A DNA stretch of 64,000 bases. Source: Delphinus delphis. Taxonomy: Eukaryota > Chordata > Mammalia > Artiodactyla > Delphinidae. The stretch lies in NCBI RefSeq assembly GCF_949987515.2, contig NC_082687.1, forward strand, positions 115,425,838-115,489,837. Reading direction: 5' to 3'. A program made the translations under genes and the position numbers. Positions 60,880 to 64,000 of this stretch are shown piece by piece. How positions within the stretch are numbered: the first letter of the stretch is position 1; every line of letters starts with the position of its first letter. The notes beneath the pieces are model-generated. The model was not told the origin of the DNA and ran no database searches. It saw only the letters and a program-made list of their open reading frames with translations.

Positions 60880-61390
60880 GTTAAATGAGTGTCAGTTTCA
60901 GGACTCCTTTTCGAACCGCGAGAAACTTGCCCTGACCGTGCGCGCCGCCTCTGGAGTCAACATTCCAAGTCGCCGAGGACCGCCCGGTCCCTGGTGGTTC
61001 CCTCGGGCTGCGGGCGTCCGGGGATCCTCCTTCCCGGGTCCTCGGCCTCCGCGCCTCCTCGCGGCGGCCCCGCCCTCCCGGAGGCGCTCGAGGGCTACGT
61101 GGTGCCGGGAGCCGGGCGTGGACGGCCCCTCCCCTCGTGCGCCCGGGTCCCAGCGGCCGCGGCCGGTGGGCGCCTCGCGGATCCGGGAGCGCGGGCGGCG
61201 CCGGGGACTCGCGCGCTCGCTCCGACGCGCCCCGCGGCCCCCGCTCGGCCAGCCGCGCCGCTCCCCGCCCGCGCGCGCCTGCCCGGGGAAGCGGGCTGGA
61301 GGCACTTCCGTCTGCTGAGAGTCCCTGAAGCGGCGCCGAGAGGGCAGCTGTTCAAAGCTCCCCAAAGTTAGGGCGCAGTCACACACAGGA
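60880..61390. promoter_or_regulatory. CpG island, candidate promoter / first exon
   Basis: An abrupt GC-rich block in AT-rich surroundings. In 61141-61200 I count 53 G+C of 60 and 13 CpG. GC boxes suited to Sp1 include 'ccccgccctccc' at about 61067-61078 and 'ctccccgcccgcg' near 61261. Open frames cover the whole block on both strands (60889-61371 plus, 60898-61386 minus). That is expected when stop codons are rare and does not show coding. Undermethylated islands like this normally mark housekeeping or developmental promoters. Which gene, and on which strand, cannot be told from the sequence. Confidence 0.8.
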
Positions 61391-63009
61391 TCGTTTACTC
61401 TACACTCCTAGGACCGTGGGTGGGAAGAGACCCATTATTCACTACATAAAAGAAACTCATTAGCGAAGTAGGATGACTGTCACTTAACCTGACAGTGAAT
61501 TAGAGCAGGTCACCTTTCTCCGATGGCTTTTGGTGCCGTCAGCATGAGTCCTTAGGGTCGCAGGTTGCTGACAATACAAACCACAGACTGAGAGCTCCCC
61601 CAAAGAAGAGGCTGAGCCGCTGCTTCTAAGTCCTCAGAATCCAGCAGTGTGCCTGAGCATGGAAGACACACGACAGCAGATGGGCTTGTTGAAGGAGTGG
61701 AATGAAATTATACAAGGAGGGAAGCTGAGCGTCTCCCTCTATTAGACAACTTTTTAAATGATCATTTGTCCTGGGCTCTAGCAGGCAAGGGCAGGCTAGA
61801 ATTGACATAATTTGTTGTTTTGTTCGCCAACATCAGTGTTTGATTAGGGGGCTTAGTCATCACCCCCCTCCACCTCATTTTGGTTCCAGTAACACAAAGC
61901 ACAGAAGGGCCAATCATCCTTCCCTCCTTCCATTCACTTTAGATGATCCAAACTCCTGCCCTGACAGCAGGTGACCTGATGTAGACTTGCCATTGATGTC
62001 ATTATATCTGCCTAATGATAGGTGTCTTTCAGAGATAAGACTGTGGCATGTCACGTCCTCCAGAGACAGAAAGATAGCCATCCTTATCAACAGTTTTCAT
62101 TCATTTAGAATGCACAAGAGTATACATTCACACTCTACATTTATGTTAACTCTCCCACTTTTTAAAAACGATCCTGTCACCTGTTACAGTAGAATCTGAG
62201 AAAGTCCAATCCAGCTGGACATCCAGCAAAACGTCACAGTGGTCCATATAATAAACAAACTGGATGTGGAAGAAGCAACTAGTGTCTTGGAGGCCTTGGT
62301 AAAACACACAGACTCTAAAAGGCAGTACATAAATCTTACAAAGATACATATCAGAAAACTTTAGGGGACCCTATGGTCTGGGAGGTGCTAGTATATCCCT
62401 TCCAAAGTAAAGGATGAATTAATCCATCTCACACCTTCCAGAGCTAGTAAGGAAGTTCAGTGCCTGGTATGCTTTTCTGAATCCTGAAGGCAGCATTTTC
62501 CATGCTTGGGAATACTGCTTTGACCCATATACCAGTTAACATTAAAGGCCACTAGCTGTGTGGAGAAAAGAGTAAGAAAAGAGTCTGAAGTGGGTCTGGG
62601 CAGCAGTGCAGGCAGGCTTGCTGTTTAATCACGACAAATCCTGTGGAATTAGAGGTATCAGTTGTGGGAAGAGATGCCAGGAGTTATGTAAACCCCAGGC
62701 TGTGGGTATTAATGTCAAAGTTTATTTTTAAGAACAAAAATTATTGATTCTTTTTCGTCATGTGAAAATCATTTGTCTTATTTTTTCCATAAAATAGCAA
62801 CGATTTTATTAATATTTTAAGGTGCTGATAAAAATTATGGCAATGCAAATTTCCACTTTCTTAACTTAAGCTACTTAAAGTTTGAAAATTTGCTAAATCA
62901 TACTTTGAGAGGTATCTTATTAAACTTCGTAGAAAATCTAAATGCCACCCTGTGTGCACAAGTTCATTCACCCCTCAGCTTCTGCAGGGACTGTTCCCTG
63001 GTTTAAAAC
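61391..63009. other. Single-copy DNA beside the CpG island, no exon seen
   Basis: Moderate G+C at first, then AT-rich. Small frames at 61626-62349 are on both strands with no known domain. If the island is a promoter firing to the right, this would be first-intron or upstream sequence. Confidence 0.5.
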
Positions 63010-63020
63010 AGAAGTCTGGG

Positions 63021-63244
63021 GCTTCCCTGGCAGCGCAATGGTTGGGAGTCCGCCTGCCGATGCAGGGAACACGGGTTCGTGCCCTGGTCCGGGAGGATCC
63101 CACATGTTGCGGAGCGGCTGGGCCCGTGAGCCATGGCTGCTGGGCCTGCACGTCCGGAGCCTGTGCTTCGCAACGGGAGAGGCCACAACAGTGAGAGGCC
63201 CACTTACCACACAAAAAAATAATAATAATAATTTAAAAAAAAAA
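63021..63244 (+). mobile_element. CHR SINE
   Basis: 'gcttccctggcagcgcaatg' start, B-box-like 'ggttcgtgccct', end 'cttaccacacaaaaaa' with an (aat)n and A-rich tail. Flanked by 'agaagtctggg' (63010-63020) and 'agaactctggg' (63245-63255), 10 of 11 alike. Confidence 0.95.
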
Positions 63245-63299
63245 AGAACTCTGGGATCACCATTCTTCTCTTTCTAGTCATAGCATATTCTGTCTATAC

Positions 63300-63480
63300 T
63301 AGTGATTCTCAAACTTTGCACCCTATTAGAATCACCTAAGAAGATTTTAAACAGCCTGCTGTTGAGGCCACACTCCACACCAATTTAATCAAAATCTCTC
63401 TGGTGGAATTTATAGACATCAGTAGTTTTTTGTAAACTCTGCTGGTGATTCCAGATAGAAGCCAAGTTTGATAACCATGG
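63300..63480 (+). mobile_element. MER5A-type hAT DNA transposon
   Basis: Left end 'tagtgattctcaaactttgc' and right end 'aagtttgataaccatgg' are inverted copies. The middle has 'tagaatcacctaagaag' and 'gtggaatttatagacatcag'. About 180 bp, as usual for this non-autonomous family. Confidence 0.85.
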
Positions 63481-63505
63481 TATACACTTTTCAAAGGGCA
63501 TTACA

Positions 63506-63710
63506 GGCTTCCCTGGTGGCGCAGTGGTTGAGAGTCCGCCTGCCGATGCAGGGGATACGGGTTCGTGCTCCGGTCTGGGAAGATCCCACATGCCGCGGAG
63601 CGGCTGGGCCCGTGAGCCATGGCCACTAAGCCTGCGCGTCTGGAGCCTGTGCTCCGCAACGGCAGAGGCCACAACAGTGAGAGGCCCGCGTACCGCAAAA
63701 AAAAAACCAA
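63506..63710 (+). mobile_element. CHR SINE, perfect target-site duplication
   Basis: 'ggcttccctggtggcgcagt' start, 'ggttcgtgctcc' B-box-like, end 'gcgtaccgcaaaaaaaaaac'. Flanked by a perfect 14-bp 'caaagggcattaca' at 63492-63505 and 63711-63724. Confidence 0.97.
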
Positions 63711-63724
63711 CAAAGGGCATTACA

Positions 63725-64000
63725 CACTTGCTACTTCCTTACGTTCTTGACATCCCAACAAAATGAATTTCTATGAGTAAATGGGCTTTCCTGTCCTATC
63801 ATTCATATCATTCATTTACTGATCTGTATATGTAGAGATTTATTATGTGTTTTGTTAGACAGTTGATGAAAATAGGCTTTTTAACATCTTAAACTTTATT
63901 AATAAATAGCAATATTTTTCTTATTAAAATATGAGGAAGAGTTTTCAAAGTAAAATTTATGAATTTATTTTATACATAGGGAAAAGACTTAACAAGAATA
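63725..64000. other. Single-copy AT-rich DNA to the window end
   Basis: No repeat or coding signal recognised. Confidence 0.5.

Noticed and set aside
60889..61386. 160- and 162-codon frames on opposite strands
   Set aside because: The CpG island has few stop codons in any frame. The peptides are Arg/Pro/Ala-rich without known domains. They are not called as genes.
63030..63110. tRNA gene suggested by A and B box-like motifs in the CHR SINEs
   Set aside because: These are the tRNA-derived heads of SINEs. They do not fold into a full tRNA and are present in all five copies.

Overview
This window looks like nuclear DNA from a whale or dolphin (Cetacea). The main evidence is five copies of a tRNA-derived SINE of the CHR type typical of cetaceans and their relatives. 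Each is about 200 bp, opens with a 'cttccctggtgg' head, carries a 'ggttcgtgcc'-like B box and ends in an A tail. The window also holds young LINE-1 (L1) copies of the cetartiodactyl type and a background of mammal-wide repeats (MIR, L2, MLT1/MaLR, Tigger, MER5, old L1M). I see no protein-coding exon that I can defend. The long reading frames are L1 ORF remnants, SINE frames, microsatellites or a GC-rich island.

Layout. 0-4 kb: AT-rich single-copy DNA, an old L1M 3' end and an MLT1-type LTR. 4-20.6 kb: a stack of nested LINE-1 insertions. An L1 3' half (called L1-0) is split at 5365/19775 by a full-length L1 (L1-A). L1-A is itself split at 10168/17397 by another full-length L1 (L1-B). L1-B carries a CHR SINE in its 5' UTR and about 480 bp of non-L1 sequence at its front. 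Likely target-site duplications can be read at each of these junctions. L1-A also holds a short antisense L1 insertion and a 49-bp tandem duplication in ORF1. It starts with an array of roughly 50-bp repeat units. 20.6-35.6 kb: mostly single-copy AT-rich DNA with a MIR, an ancient L1-like tail, an MLT1, a Tigger remnant and a solo ERV LTR. 35.6-39.5 kb: an MLT1 followed by a long, decayed L1M. 39.5-60.9 kb: single-copy DNA with MIRs, short L1 tails, two CHR SINEs, an inverted L1M fragment, an MLT1 and L2 pieces. 60.88-61.39 kb: a dense CpG island, the only strong sign of a gene promoter. 61.4-64 kb: single-copy DNA, then two CHR SINEs on either side of a MER5A element.

All L1 ORFs seen are broken by stops, frameshifts or insertions, and several key catalytic residues are lost, so none should be active. 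The best leads are the layered L1 stack as a relative-age clock, a possible 5' transduction at the front of L1-B, a monomer-like tandem array at the 5' end of L1-A, and the unassigned CpG island. Repeat family names come from recognising sequence patterns. No database was searched, and many repeat edges are good only to about 10-50 bp.
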